The notes beneath the pieces were generated by a model. The model was not told the origin of the DNA, did not search any database, and saw nothing but the letters and a program-made list of their open reading frames with translations. The position numbers were made by a program, and so were the translations under genes. 26,658 nt of DNA, from positions 1-26,658 of the forward strand of contig MDVS01000068.1 in the NCBI GenBank assembly GCA_001940645.1, given 5' to 3'. This DNA is from Candidatus Heimdallarchaeota archaeon LC_3 (GTDB taxonomy: Archaea > Asgardarchaeota > Heimdallarchaeia > Hodarchaeales > LC-3). Numbering within the stretch: position 1 is the stretch's first letter; every line of letters starts with the position of its first letter. Positions 1 through 7,542 of this stretch are shown piece by piece.

Positions 1-264
1 TTAATTAAAAATTAATTTACAATTTATAATTCAATAATGTTAAATACTATATTGATTCTGAAATTATGATTCTAATCAAAATAAATAATTATATGAATAT
101 ATTAATGTTGGTTATCGTCTATCAAGCCTGTGAAGGTCGATAGGTTAAATGGGGATAGTACGAATAATTAAATATTCAAGTATGTCTTTGTGAAATAATT
201 ATAAAATATATTTTTTCGATCCGTTCCCCAAATATCTTATAAATTAAAATTAAAGACGATTCTT
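1..264. other. AT-rich upstream region, no gene
   Basis: I see no open frame of useful length here. Most of it is very A+T rich. The exception is about 115-160, which is richer in G and C and can fold (separate entry). The last 40 bases before the ATG at 265 should hold the promoter or leader of the GTPase fusion gene; TATA-like AT tracts are too common here to choose one. Confidence 0.6.
119..230 (+). ncRNA. Candidate structured RNA element (5' leader or sRNA)
   Basis: A hairpin can be drawn at 119-143. CTATC pairs with GATAG, then after a small internal loop GCCT pairs with AGGT, closed by a GTGA loop of the GNRA class. Downstream, TGGGGA at 150-155 is complementary to TCCCCA at 225-230, which could close a larger domain just before the GTPase fusion gene at 265. 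It matches no RNA family that I recognise, and the strand is assumed from the gene it precedes. It may be chance pairing, but it stands out from the AT-rich surroundings. Confidence 0.25.
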
Positions 265-1743
265 ATGATTTTAGAATTTCGGATATATAGCTTATTCGAA
301 GAAAAGTTGTTTGAAAAAATTTTTCATCCTAATTTATCCCCTGATCAAACTAACATTATCAATAATACTATTCCTTCCTTAATTAGGGTTATTAAAAATC
401 TCTCTATTATTAACAAAATAACATCGAAGATATTTTCTATTGCAGGTCTAAATGTGCACTTTAATATACTAAATGAAAACATTTATGTAATAATAACATC
501 TGTAGGTATGATCACTTCTATTTTTGATGATTTTACTAAAAAAATAGATGTTATCATTAAAGAAATTCTTTCATTACAACCAATTTTTAATTTAAATTCA
601 AATCGATACTTTCTCAAAAAATTGGAAGCTCTAAAAATAGTAACAGAAAAAGAAATTCAAGGGGAAAAACAGAAAGAAATACTAGAAAAGAGCCAGAAAA
701 CATCGATTATAAGAGAATCACTTATTGAAAAAAGCAAAAACAAATATTTAATTATGGGAGCTGGAGCAGCAGGTAAAAGTTCAATAATTACTCAATTTTT
801 TGAAAGTTGGAACCAAGAACAATTATCAAATATCAAACCTACTGTATTAAGTGCTATTAAACAATTTAGTGATGATTTCACTAATGAATCTTTTTTAATT
901 AGGGATTTAGCTGGTCAAGCAGTTTATAGAAAGAAGCATTTAGATGATCCAATGAATTTTGAAAATGTCAGCTGTCTAATATTTGTAATTGATATCCAAA
1001 ATACAAAAAACACAGAAATTGTTCAATCATATTTTATTAATATTTTAAATAAACTAAAGACTCAAAAACAAAGTCCATTTGTTTCTATCTTTTTACATAA
1101 ATACGATCCTGTAATCAGAGAGAAAATTTCAGATCAAATACTATTTTGGATAGAATGGTTAGAAGGAATCATTTTAAAAGAAGATTATAAAACTCTGCAT
1201 CTAAATTTTCATTTATCTTCTATACAAGATAGTACAGCGAGAGAAGCTTTAGCTAGAACATTATTATTTACCCTTCCTTCCTGGTTTTTAGGACAGTCCA
1301 TTCAAAATGAACTTATTGTCAAATCAGCGAATAGTCTTTATCCAGTGTTTGGACAATTTAACAAAGTTTTAACGGAAATTGAACAAGACAAAATAAAGGA
1401 TGAATTATATCAAGCATCTTATTTATTTGGATTGGAAGTAGCTAATGAAATTGTATCCAATTGGATAAAATATATGGTAAAAGATGAAGAATTTATAAAG
1501 AGTTTTAATTTAAATAATCAGATCTCTGATGTGGAAATAAAAACATCTGAAGAAGAAAAAAAAATCGAATTTTGTTTTAAGTGCCCATTGAAAGAAGAAT
1601 TGAAGGTCCATCCTTCTATGTGTGAAATTACTCATGGATTATTTCAAGGAGTGGGACAATTAATTGGATTTCCAAGCGCAAAAATGAAAACTACCCAAAT
1701 CAGAAATAAAAGTGAGTATTGCATCATTGATTTGTCATATTAA
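265..1743 (+). CDS. Longin-like / Rag-Gtr-like GTPase / V4R-like fusion protein
   Basis: A 492-residue soluble protein with three parts. Residues 1-105 show a beta-beta-helix-beta-beta-helix pattern resembling a longin domain. Residues 106-158 are a charged, helical linker. Residues 159-340 are a GTPase: P-loop GAGAAGKSS at 165-173, DLAGQ at 214-218, and HKYD at 278-281 in place of NKxD. HKxD and the following SSIQDSTAREAL stretch resemble Rag/Gtr GTPases (HKMD, TSIWDETL). Residues 380-492 resemble a V4R (4-vinyl reductase) domain: Cys437 and Cys440, then C-x3-THG-x3-G from Cys453, and a C-terminal YC at 485-486. V4R is known to be homologous to TRAPP subunit Bet3. The GTPase assignment is firm, the V4R one good, the longin one moderate. 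The role is inferred: a self-contained GTPase switch. It converges on the response-regulator operon. Confidence 0.85.
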   Translation: MILEFRIYSLFEEKLFEKIFHPNLSPDQTNIINNTIPSLIRVIKNLSIINKITSKIFSIAGLNVHFNILNENIYVIITSVGMITSIFDDFTKKIDVIIKEILSLQPIFNLNSNRYFLKKLEALKIVTEKEIQGEKQKEILEKSQKTSIIRESLIEKSKNKYLIMGAGAAGKSSIITQFFESWNQEQLSNIKPTVLSAIKQFSDDFTNESFLIRDLAGQAVYRKKHLDDPMNFENVSCLIFVIDIQNTKNTEIVQSYFINILNKLKTQKQSPFVSIFLHKYDPVIREKISDQILFWIEWLEGIILKEDYKTLHLNFHLSSIQDSTAREALARTLLFTLPSWFLGQSIQNELIVKSANSLYPVFGQFNKVLTEIEQDKIKDELYQASYLFGLEVANEIVSNWIKYMVKDEEFIKSFNLNNQISDVEIKTSEEEKKIEFCFKCPLKEELKVHPSMCEITHGLFQGVGQLIGFPSAKMKTTQIRNKSEYCIIDLSY

Positions 1744-1752
1744 TTTTTTTTT
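1744..1752 (+). terminator. T-run terminator after the GTPase fusion gene
   Basis: Nine consecutive T follow directly after the TAA of the upstream gene, in the 44-bp gap between convergent genes. Archaeal RNA polymerase commonly stops at such U-tracts without a hairpin. Confidence 0.45.
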
Positions 1753-1787
1753 GAAGTATTTATTTAAAAGTCGAATTGATGCTCACA

Positions 1788-2669
1788 TCAGTGGTCTTGG
1801 ATGAGAATTTTAGAAATCTCTTGCCAAGAATCGATTAAGTCCCAGACCTCTAAAGATTTGATTTTTTTTTCAATTTTTTCAAAAATTTTTTTTATATGTA
1901 GCGAATCAAAGTATGTTATTTGTGGAGCAATAGTACATAGCATAAATTGACGCTGATTTCCACGTACACTAGTATCAAAAATTGAACCAAAATAGATATA
2001 TCCAAAACGGTCGAGGTTTCGTATTTGGAGTAAAACCCCCTCCCCATGCTCGTAATCTTCATGACCATAAATCGCAACTGTAGTCTGAAATAATTGAACA
2101 CCAATTTCATTTATTGAAATTTTTATAGAATATTCCTTAGGAAAGACATCTTTAATAACTGGTCCTAATTCTTCATCCCAAAAAGCATAAAACAAACAAA
2201 TATCTTCTTGATGAATATTTTTTGCATCAAAACCCTCAACAAGTTTATTATCTAACATTTTCATAAACTTTTCATTAAATTTAGATAACTGCTTTTTTCT
2301 ACGTAATTTTCCTTTTATAGAACTCAGCAATTCTTCTTCTTGAAATGGTTTAGTAATATAGTCATCAATCCCTAATAATTTTCCTAATTGAATATCTTCT
2401 GGAGTTGCTTTTGCAGACAAAAATATGAATGGGATGTTAAACCATTTAGGATTTTTCGATATTGTTTTAAAAAATTCATATCCGTCCATTTTTGGCATCA
2501 TAATGTCACTTATAATTAAATCAGGTTTTCTATCTGAATTAGATAAAGTATCAATAGCATTAATTCCATTAGATGATGTAATTACAGTATAATCGTTAAA
2601 TTCTAGCATCATTTGAATGTTTTTCAATATTTTTGGATTGTCTTCAACAACTAAAATGAGTTCATTCAT
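1788..2669 (-). CDS. Response regulator: receiver domain fused to a longin-like output domain
   Basis: A 293-residue protein. Residues 1-125 are a CheY-like receiver: VVEDN near the start, phospho-acceptor Asp55 in IISDIMMP, Ser85 in FLSA, and Lys107 in ITKPF. Residues 155-275 are not a DNA-binding or enzymatic output. They begin LFYAFWDEELGPVI and alternate strands and helices. That opening (hydrophobic strand, W/F-D-x-x-x-GP-x-I) is like longin domains of the NPRL2/folliculin type. The start is set at the ATG at 2669 because GGTG (2676-2679) lies six bases upstream; an in-frame ATG at 2681 would add four residues. It lies just after the histidine kinase in the same operon and is its likely partner. 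Receiver: certain. Longin assignment: probable, needs a profile search. Confidence 0.9.
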   Translation of the reverse strand: MNELILVVEDNPKILKNIQMMLEFNDYTVITSSNGINAIDTLSNSDRKPDLIISDIMMPKMDGYEFFKTISKNPKWFNIPFIFLSAKATPEDIQLGKLLGIDDYITKPFQEEELLSSIKGKLRRKKQLSKFNEKFMKMLDNKLVEGFDAKNIHQEDICLFYAFWDEELGPVIKDVFPKEYSIKISINEIGVQLFQTTVAIYGHEDYEHGEGVLLQIRNLDRFGYIYFGSIFDTSVRGNQRQFMLCTIAPQITYFDSLHIKKIFEKIEKKIKSLEVWDLIDSWQEISKILIQDH

Positions 2670-2675
2670 ATTTGA

Positions 2676-2679
2676 CACC
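2676..2679 (-). promoter_or_regulatory. GGTG ribosome-binding site that decides the response-regulator start
   Basis: GGTG on the minus strand, six bases before the ATG at 2669, can pair with the CACC of the archaeal 16S 3' end. The same motif precedes the HIT gene at 14385 by five bases. It favours the internal ATG over the one at 2681. Confidence 0.5.
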
Positions 2680-2686
2680 ATTCATG

Positions 2687-4627
2687 TTATTTAGGAGCTT
2701 CATCTTTCCTTAAATCTGGTAAAAAAATGGAAAAAATACTTCCGATTTGATATTTGCTTTTTGCATAAATTTGCCCTTTGTGAAGTTCAACAATTTCTTT
2801 AGCAATTGAGAGACCCAGACCAGTTCCTTGAATTTCAAGGACTTCTTCTGATCGGAAGAAACGCTCAAACAAAAATGGTAATTCCTGCTGTTTTATTCCA
2901 ATTCCCTCATCAATTACTTGAATAAGAGACCCTGGTAGAGTCATTGGGTTGTATTCTCCCAGATAATTTTCAAAAATTTTAATCTCTATTTTTTTATTTT
3001 CTTGTGAGTATTTTATTGCATTTTCAATAAGAATACGTATTATTTGATTTATTCTTGAGCTATCAGCATAGAATTGAAGATCAGGATTAACATTAGTGAT
3101 CAAATTGATATTTTTTGAATGTAGTTGGAGAGTAAAATACTTCTTTACATCATTTATTATCTCTACTATTGAAAATACAGACATTTTTAACTCTATTTTT
3201 CCAGATTCAATACGAGAAATTATTAGCAACTCTTCTATCAGTAAATTTAAAAGTTCTGAACTTTCTTTAATCATCGATAAAGTTTCATTAACCTGAAGTA
3301 CAGACATTTTATTTTTATACTTAATCAAGTTATTAATTGAAAGATTTATAGATGTAATCGGGGTTCTAAGCTCATGAGACACATTCGAAACAAAATTTTT
3401 TCTCATATTTTCAAATATCTGAAATTTAGTTATATCTCGCAATTCAATCATAGTTCCTAATGGTTGATTTGAATTAGGAGGAAAAATATGAACTAGCGAT
3501 GTTTGAAAATAATTACCATCAGTTGGTTCAATGATAACAGGTTTAGGATCTTTCGAAGTAATAATCTTCAGAATTGAATCAATAAGTTTAAGTCCACATA
3601 AATCATAAATAATAAACTCTTTGGGCAAAGTTTGATTACAAGTTCTCTCAAATAAAGTTTTAAAACTGTTATTTGCATAATAGAGTAAGCCGTTAGTTGA
3701 TAATACTAAAATGTTGTCAGAAATAGCATCGAGCATTGTTTCAATTCTAAATTTTTCTTTATGAATTTCTTCGGTTTTTTCCTTAACTTTTTTAACTAAA
3801 TTTTCTTGGGATAGCAGTAATTTTTTTTCCATTAATTTTCTATCAGTAATGTCAGTATGTGTTCCAATTAAGCGAACGGGTTCATTCTTGTCATTACGCA
3901 ATACCTTACCATGAGCTACTACCCATTTATATGAATCATCTTTGCATCTCATTCTATATTCAGCATAATATTCTGAAGTTTGACCAACTAAATGATCATA
4001 AATAATATTACTAATTCTTTGATAATCATCAGGATGGACTCTTCGATCCCACTCATCTGCTTGATTAGTTATCTCATATTCTTGGTATCCTAGAATCTCT
4101 TTCCATTGTCTAGAAAAAAAAGTTTTATTTGATAAAAGATTTGTGTCCCAAAGACCGATGTTACTATGTTCCAATGCGATTTTCCAGCGATTTTCCGTAT
4201 ACGGGTCTTCTTTTTCCTTTAATCTGAATGCTGAAATATTAAAATTCAGACCAAATATCAAGAAATTCGTTTGTTTGTTATCAATAATATAGAGAGTAAG
4301 ATGAAATTCATTTATTTGATTATCATTTAGCCTTAATCGGTATTGAAATTCAGTTTTTATTTTATGTTTGCGTGTAATCTCCAGTGAATCAAGAAAAATT
4401 TCTCTATCATCTGGATGCACGTAAGAAAGATATTTCTCTCTTGGAATTTTGTCTGATATTATTTCATGACCTAGAATGTTTTTATCTTTATTTAAGAAAT
4501 GGATAATGTTGTCTTTATCGATAAACCAGATCAAAAGTTTGCAATCAGAAAAAAAACTCTTAAATGCTGGTATTAATAAATTATCGAGCCCAATATTGTT
4601 CGTACTTAAACCCCAATGAATATTCAC
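2687..4627 (-). CDS. Soluble multi-PAS sensor histidine kinase
   Basis: A 646-residue kinase with no membrane segment, so it probably senses a cytoplasmic signal. PAS-like regions lie at about 20-130, 145-265 (PAS_3 type, WDTNLLSNKTFFS...VHPDD, with a PAC-like GTHTDITDRK end) and 300-400, with a coiled coil at 265-300. The HisKA helix carries SHELRTP with phospho-accepting His418. The ATPase domain has the N box (Asn536 in IENAIKYS), G1 DEGIG at 573-577, an F box near LFERFF, and G2 GTGLGLS at 601-607, so it looks fully active. The start is a GTG. A perfect palindrome abuts it (separate entry). The stop lies 17 bases before the chosen start of the response regulator, so the two form an operon. 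The sensed ligand cannot be told from sequence. Confidence 0.95.
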   Translation of the reverse strand: MNIHWGLSTNNIGLDNLLIPAFKSFFSDCKLLIWFIDKDNIIHFLNKDKNILGHEIISDKIPREKYLSYVHPDDREIFLDSLEITRKHKIKTEFQYRLRLNDNQINEFHLTLYIIDNKQTNFLIFGLNFNISAFRLKEKEDPYTENRWKIALEHSNIGLWDTNLLSNKTFFSRQWKEILGYQEYEITNQADEWDRRVHPDDYQRISNIIYDHLVGQTSEYYAEYRMRCKDDSYKWVVAHGKVLRNDKNEPVRLIGTHTDITDRKLMEKKLLLSQENLVKKVKEKTEEIHKEKFRIETMLDAISDNILVLSTNGLLYYANNSFKTLFERTCNQTLPKEFIIYDLCGLKLIDSILKIITSKDPKPVIIEPTDGNYFQTSLVHIFPPNSNQPLGTMIELRDITKFQIFENMRKNFVSNVSHELRTPITSINLSINNLIKYKNKMSVLQVNETLSMIKESSELLNLLIEELLIISRIESGKIELKMSVFSIVEIINDVKKYFTLQLHSKNINLITNVNPDLQFYADSSRINQIIRILIENAIKYSQENKKIEIKIFENYLGEYNPMTLPGSLIQVIDEGIGIKQQELPFLFERFFRSEEVLEIQGTGLGLSIAKEIVELHKGQIYAKSKYQIGSIFSIFLPDLRKDEAPK

Positions 4628-4628
4628 A

Positions 4629-4645
4629 ACTTACATTTTGTAAGT
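4629..4645 (-). promoter_or_regulatory. Perfect 17-bp palindrome abutting the histidine-kinase start
   Basis: ACTTACA-TTT-TGTAAGT has seven perfectly paired bases in each arm around three bases and ends one base before the GTG start codon. An AT-rich TATA-like stretch (TTTATTATAA on the minus strand, near 4650-4665) lies upstream, so the palindrome would sit at the transcription start. It could be an operator or an mRNA hairpin limiting access to the weak GTG start. Confidence 0.4.
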
Positions 4646-4773
4646 GAGTTATAATAAATTTATTTTATTTGTAAAATATTAAAATTCAAAAATATTTGTA
4701 CTTATGTCTTATGTTCTTTCATTATTAGAATTAAAAGATTCTTTTTTTGCTTTCTCATTTTTTACTTTCTAGA

Positions 4774-5361
4774 TCAGTATTTTCGTACCAATAATTTGTA
4801 TTCATTTTCTGGCACTTGAAGAGTCCTATGTATCATTAATTGAGTTATTTTCTCAAATACAGCTTCGATATTTTTACCTGTAACTGAGCTGGTCCGGTAA
4901 TAATACCCTATATTATATTCCTTCATAAATTGATATACTTCTTTATCATTTATGTTCGGTTTAAGATCATGCTTTGTAGATATTAAAATTAAGGGAATAG
5001 TCTTGAGATTTATGTACTTTCCTATTAGATCGAGCCAGTCATGAAGCGATGCTAATGTTAAGAGGGAAGTGCTATCAAAGGTCAAGATCGCTCCTTTCAT
5101 CCCGATAACATATAAGGGAAGAATATCACGGAAGCGTTTCTCCCCCGCTACATCCCAAATTTGTAATGCAGTAGTCTTTTGTTCATGTCCAGGGTAATCT
5201 ACTTTCACTGAAATTCTTTTAAAAGAGAAATCTAATCCAATTGTTGATTTCAAGTCTGCATTAAAGGTTCCGTCTACAAAACGTTTAATTACTGATGTCT
5301 TTCCGACATCAAGTTCACCTACAAACATTATCTTAAAAGTATCTTCTTTGATCATAATCAT
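4774..5361 (-). CDS. Ras/Rab-like small GTPase with Glu at the catalytic Gln position
   Basis: A 195-residue GTPase. G1 is GELDVGKTS at 15-23, switch-I Thr is Thr40 (STIGLDF), G3 is DVAGE at 70-74, G4 is TKHD at 129-132 (TKxD rather than NKxD), and G5 is SSVTGK at 158-163. The residue equal to Ras Gln61 is Glu74, so hydrolysis may differ from typical Rabs. The C-terminus ends LVRKY with no cysteine, so there is no prenylation site. Start choices are two close ATGs (first and third codons). It is clearly paralogous to the GTPase at 18450-18980, sharing KST-G-DFS, LQIWD-AGE, LISTK-DL and TSSVTGKNIE. It lies near the two-component operon and may be its target, by inference only. Confidence 0.93.
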   Translation of the reverse strand: MIMIKEDTFKIMFVGELDVGKTSVIKRFVDGTFNADLKSTIGLDFSFKRISVKVDYPGHEQKTTALQIWDVAGEKRFRDILPLYVIGMKGAILTFDSTSLLTLASLHDWLDLIGKYINLKTIPLILISTKHDLKPNINDKEVYQFMKEYNIGYYYRTSSVTGKNIEAVFEKITQLMIHRTLQVPENEYKLLVRKY

Positions 5362-5827
5362 TACTTCTATACTTATCGATATATAATTTATAGACTAATA
5401 AAATTACGTAAAAATCTTGAAGATCAGAGAATCCAAGCTAATCTGAGAACGTTTTGGAAAATAATAAGTAAATTTACTAAAAAATACCCTTATAGACCCT
5501 TTAGTGTTATGTTCTTAATCAAATTAGAGAAACTTTTTTTACCATAGATGTTTATAAGACTAACAATCACCCGCGAGAATTTTCATACTTCTCCTCTTTA
5601 TTCACAAATACTTTTTTAATCCTTCAATAAAACTTTCAGGATCAATAACATCAAAAGACTCTTTTTTTAGTAAAAATATTAATATACTAGCAATTAAACT
5701 GATATAAATCTCATTTCTTTCATTTGACACTTAACTATAATCATTTGTATATCAATTTTTTTTTTTTTTGGAATTTTTTCTATATTTCTAAAATAACCTC
5801 AACAAATATTTGTACTCTTGAAATCAG
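5362..5827. other. Mostly non-coding gap with one possible microprotein
   Basis: Apart from a 42-codon frame on the minus strand (5602-5730), I see no coding signal. A run of 14 T lies at 5756-5769 on the plus strand with no gene positioned to use it as a terminator. The part next to 5361 should contain the promoter of the small GTPase. Confidence 0.5.
5602..5730 (-). CDS. Possible 42-aa microprotein or gene relict
   Basis: A GTG directly after an in-frame TAA opens 42 codons. They begin MSNERNEIYISLIAS, continue with a hydrophobic ILIFLL stretch, and end with an acidic helix, DVIDPESFIEGLKKYL. The composition (alternating hydrophobic and charged residues, F-D-V-I-D-P) looks coding rather than random. 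No ribosome-binding site is visible and I recognise no family. It could equally be the end of a decayed gene, as its neighbours upstream are decayed. Confidence 0.25.
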   Translation of the reverse strand: MSNERNEIYISLIASILIFLLKKESFDVIDPESFIEGLKKYL

Positions 5828-6266
5828 TTAAGTATTCATATCAATAGCAAGTTTGATGTATTTAATGAACTCGGAGATATCAAATATTTTTTCTATAAAC
5901 CCTATTGCTCCAACAGATAGAGCTTCTTTCTCCATACTGTTATCAGCACTAACGAAAATAACTTTTACTCTTTTATCTATTTGAATAATTTCTCTAGTAG
6001 CTTCTATACCATTTTTTATTGGCATTCGATGATCCATTAATATAACATCTGGTTTTTCATTAAAATTTCTATACTTGGAAACAGTTTCTTCCCCATTATT
6101 TGCAAAATCCAGTATTTGAATCCCCTTTCTTTTGAAAAGTTGTTTATAAAGTAAATGCAAATTCTAAGAAAATATCTAAGAGTCACAAATGTACAATTAA
6201 AAAGATCTTTCCAATGTTGTCTTCTAAATCCTCTTCTTCATCGTCTTGGATATTAGGAGCTACCAT
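5828..6266 (-). pseudogene. Receiver-domain (CheY-like) pseudogene
   Basis: The intact part (5828-6160, 110 codons, TTG first) is a receiver domain lacking its first strand: the phosphorylation motif VILMDHRMP, then VIFVSADN and IGFIEKIF, where the usual KP is replaced by KI. The missing start is visible upstream. ATG at 6266 opens an acidic stretch ending NIGKIFLIV, exactly the usual beta-1 strand, but it then reads HL and stops (TGA 6183-6185). The rest is in another frame, with a TAG just before the TTG. Between them, CTTAGATATTTT is followed by the near copy CTTAGAATTTG, suggesting a short tandem duplication caused the break. The acidic pair that binds Mg2+ is gone. A truncated start at 6160 could still be translated but would not fold normally. 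Confidence 0.6.
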
Positions 6267-6302
6267 AAATGAACCTGAAAAATAATTAGTAATAAAATCC
6301 AA

Positions 6303-6536
6303 TTGCAAAATATTATCTTTACCAAAAGAGAGATTATAATTTTCAAGCTTGGTTGTGTGAATCCACCTGGTAATGAAACTAAATCAATGAAGACGATTCA
6401 AAACTATTCAAAAGAATATAGCATTAAAGGTGACATTTATGAGTCAACAGAAAATCGTGGTAATCTCCTAGCAAAAATAGAGGGAGTGGATCCATTAGTA
6501 CCTGCGTTGATTCTAGGTCCTGCCCATGTAGTGTAA
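6303..6536 (+). pseudogene. M20-family peptidase remnant (N-terminal fragment)
   Basis: The 77-codon frame contains VNPPGNETKSM at about 19-29, ENRGNLLAKIEG at about 50-61, and ends LILGPAHVV before a TAA. This matches the beginning of M20 metallopeptidases and deacetylases: the NPPGNE stretch, the RGNL-A-x-G strand, and the LLGHxDVV metal site. The first metal-binding His-x-Asp reads A-H-V here and the remaining roughly 350 residues are absent. It starts with TTG, without a good start signal. It is a dead fragment, divergent from the receiver pseudogene. Confidence 0.6.
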
Positions 6537-6577
6537 AAAAGACCGACAACTCTTAGATTAACTAAACTGTGTTTTTT

Positions 6578-6616
6578 ATTTTAAGGAAAAATTCATTGAA
6601 TTTCATTGTCGGAAAA
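6578..6616 (+). repeat. 39-bp direct repeat, copy 1
   Basis: Begins ATTTTAAGG and recurs at 6709-6747 with three mismatches. In the matching frame it encodes KNSLNFIVGK, as copy 2 does, so it looks like the relic of a duplicated coding segment rather than a mobile-element end. Confidence 0.7.
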
Positions 6617-6693
6617 ACCAAATTTAACCTTTTTTTAATGAATTAAACGAAAAAAAAATTAACTCATAGATATTAATAATTTTGTAATTCATT

Positions 6694-7083
6694 TTGTTAT
6701 TGTTTTCAATTTTAGGGAAAAATTCATTGAACTTCATTGTTGGAAAAAGCCATAGATTAGATGTTCTAAGTTATGCTGCAATGTTCGCTGATGCTGATTA
6801 TTTGACTGTTCGATACTTCATTAATAGGACCGGAGTTTTCTATGATATATTATTTCGACCAGATAAGTTCAAGGAAGGCAGAGAAGTGTATTACAATTCG
6901 GAAATAGGACCGGGATTTAATTTCGGAAAATCTATGCCTTCTCTATACTTAATGGATATGCGTGAGCCTTGGATGTTTGATGCAGACTTTAAAGAAGAAT
7001 ACAGAATTTCACAAACATACGACTCTCTCCAGTCCATCCTCTTTGAGTATGGATATTTAAAACATAATTATTCTACAGAATAA
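6694..7083 (+). CDS. Hypothetical protein, start uncertain, possibly truncated
   Basis: I do not recognise this protein. The frame runs 129 codons from a TTG with no ribosome-binding site. The first ATG falls 30 codons in (MFADADYL). It contains KNSLNFIVGKSHRLDVLSY, aromatic segments such as YFINRTGVFYDILFRP, and a C-terminal SLYLMDMREPWMF. It has no membrane span, signal peptide or known motif. The first codons overlap copy 2 of the 39-bp repeat, and the same peptide is encoded 131 bp upstream. The gene may therefore be the surviving end of a duplicated, broken gene. It is followed closely by the zinc-ribbon membrane protein. Confidence 0.45.
   Translation: MLLFSILGKNSLNFIVGKSHRLDVLSYAAMFADADYLTVRYFINRTGVFYDILFRPDKFKEGREVYYNSEIGPGFNFGKSMPSLYLMDMREPWMFDADFKEEYRISQTYDSLQSILFEYGYLKHNYSTE
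6709..6747 (+). repeat. 39-bp direct repeat, copy 2
   Basis: ATTTTAGGG and onward, 36 of 39 bases identical to copy 1 at 6578-6616. It lies within the start of the hypothetical gene at 6694-7083. Confidence 0.7.
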
Positions 7084-7104
7084 AAAAAAGGATTGATTGA
7101 AAAA

Positions 7105-7542
7105 ATGAGTACAAAAATATGTAACACTTGTAAGATCGAATATTCAGGATACAAGACTTTATGTCCAGAATGTGGTACCTGGTTATCATCGGATATAATG
7201 ACAGGAGTCAATAAAAAATTAAAGGCGAATACTAAAAAGCAGAATAAAATTTATGCTCGAGATTCATTCTTATTCGGTGCATTTATTATTTTTTCCGGAT
7301 TCGTTGTCTTCATATTTTTTACTTGGTTACTTGGATTATTCGGTGTCCCTAATGAAATTAACATAGATTGGCAAAGTGCTAATTTCAACATTTTTGGTAC
7401 TTTATTTAGCTTGATTGTTGTTGTGATATTTATAGCTGGTTTCATATTTATAATTACTGGATTTCTTGCTCTTCTTGGGTTTAGTTCTCCAGCAAAATAC
7501 TATATACAATTTATTGAATCTATTAATGACGATACAACTTAA
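7105..7542 (+). CDS. Zinc-ribbon protein with two membrane helices
   Basis: A 145-residue protein from the ATG at 7105; an in-frame TTG at 7093 would add four residues but is less likely. An N-terminal zinc ribbon is formed by Cys6, Cys9, Cys20 and Cys23 (ICNTC ... CPECG). A basic linker follows at 37-52. Membrane helices lie at about 54-80 and 94-126, with a short polar tail. This architecture (cytosolic ribbon, two membrane spans) is common among uncharacterised archaeal membrane proteins. No enzymatic residues are visible and the function is unknown. It starts 21 bp after the previous gene and may be cotranscribed with it. Confidence 0.7.
   Translation: MSTKICNTCKIEYSGYKTLCPECGTWLSSDIMTGVNKKLKANTKKQNKIYARDSFLFGAFIIFSGFVVFIFFTWLLGLFGVPNEINIDWQSANFNIFGTLFSLIVVVIFIAGFIFIITGFLALLGFSSPAKYYIQFIESINDDTT

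Noticed and set aside
3096..3296. Plus-strand frame inside the histidine kinase
   Set aside because: Antisense shadow of the HisKA region, which is unmistakable on the other strand.
5756..5769. Run of 14 T as a terminator
   Set aside because: No plus-strand gene ends upstream of it; on the minus strand it is an A run.
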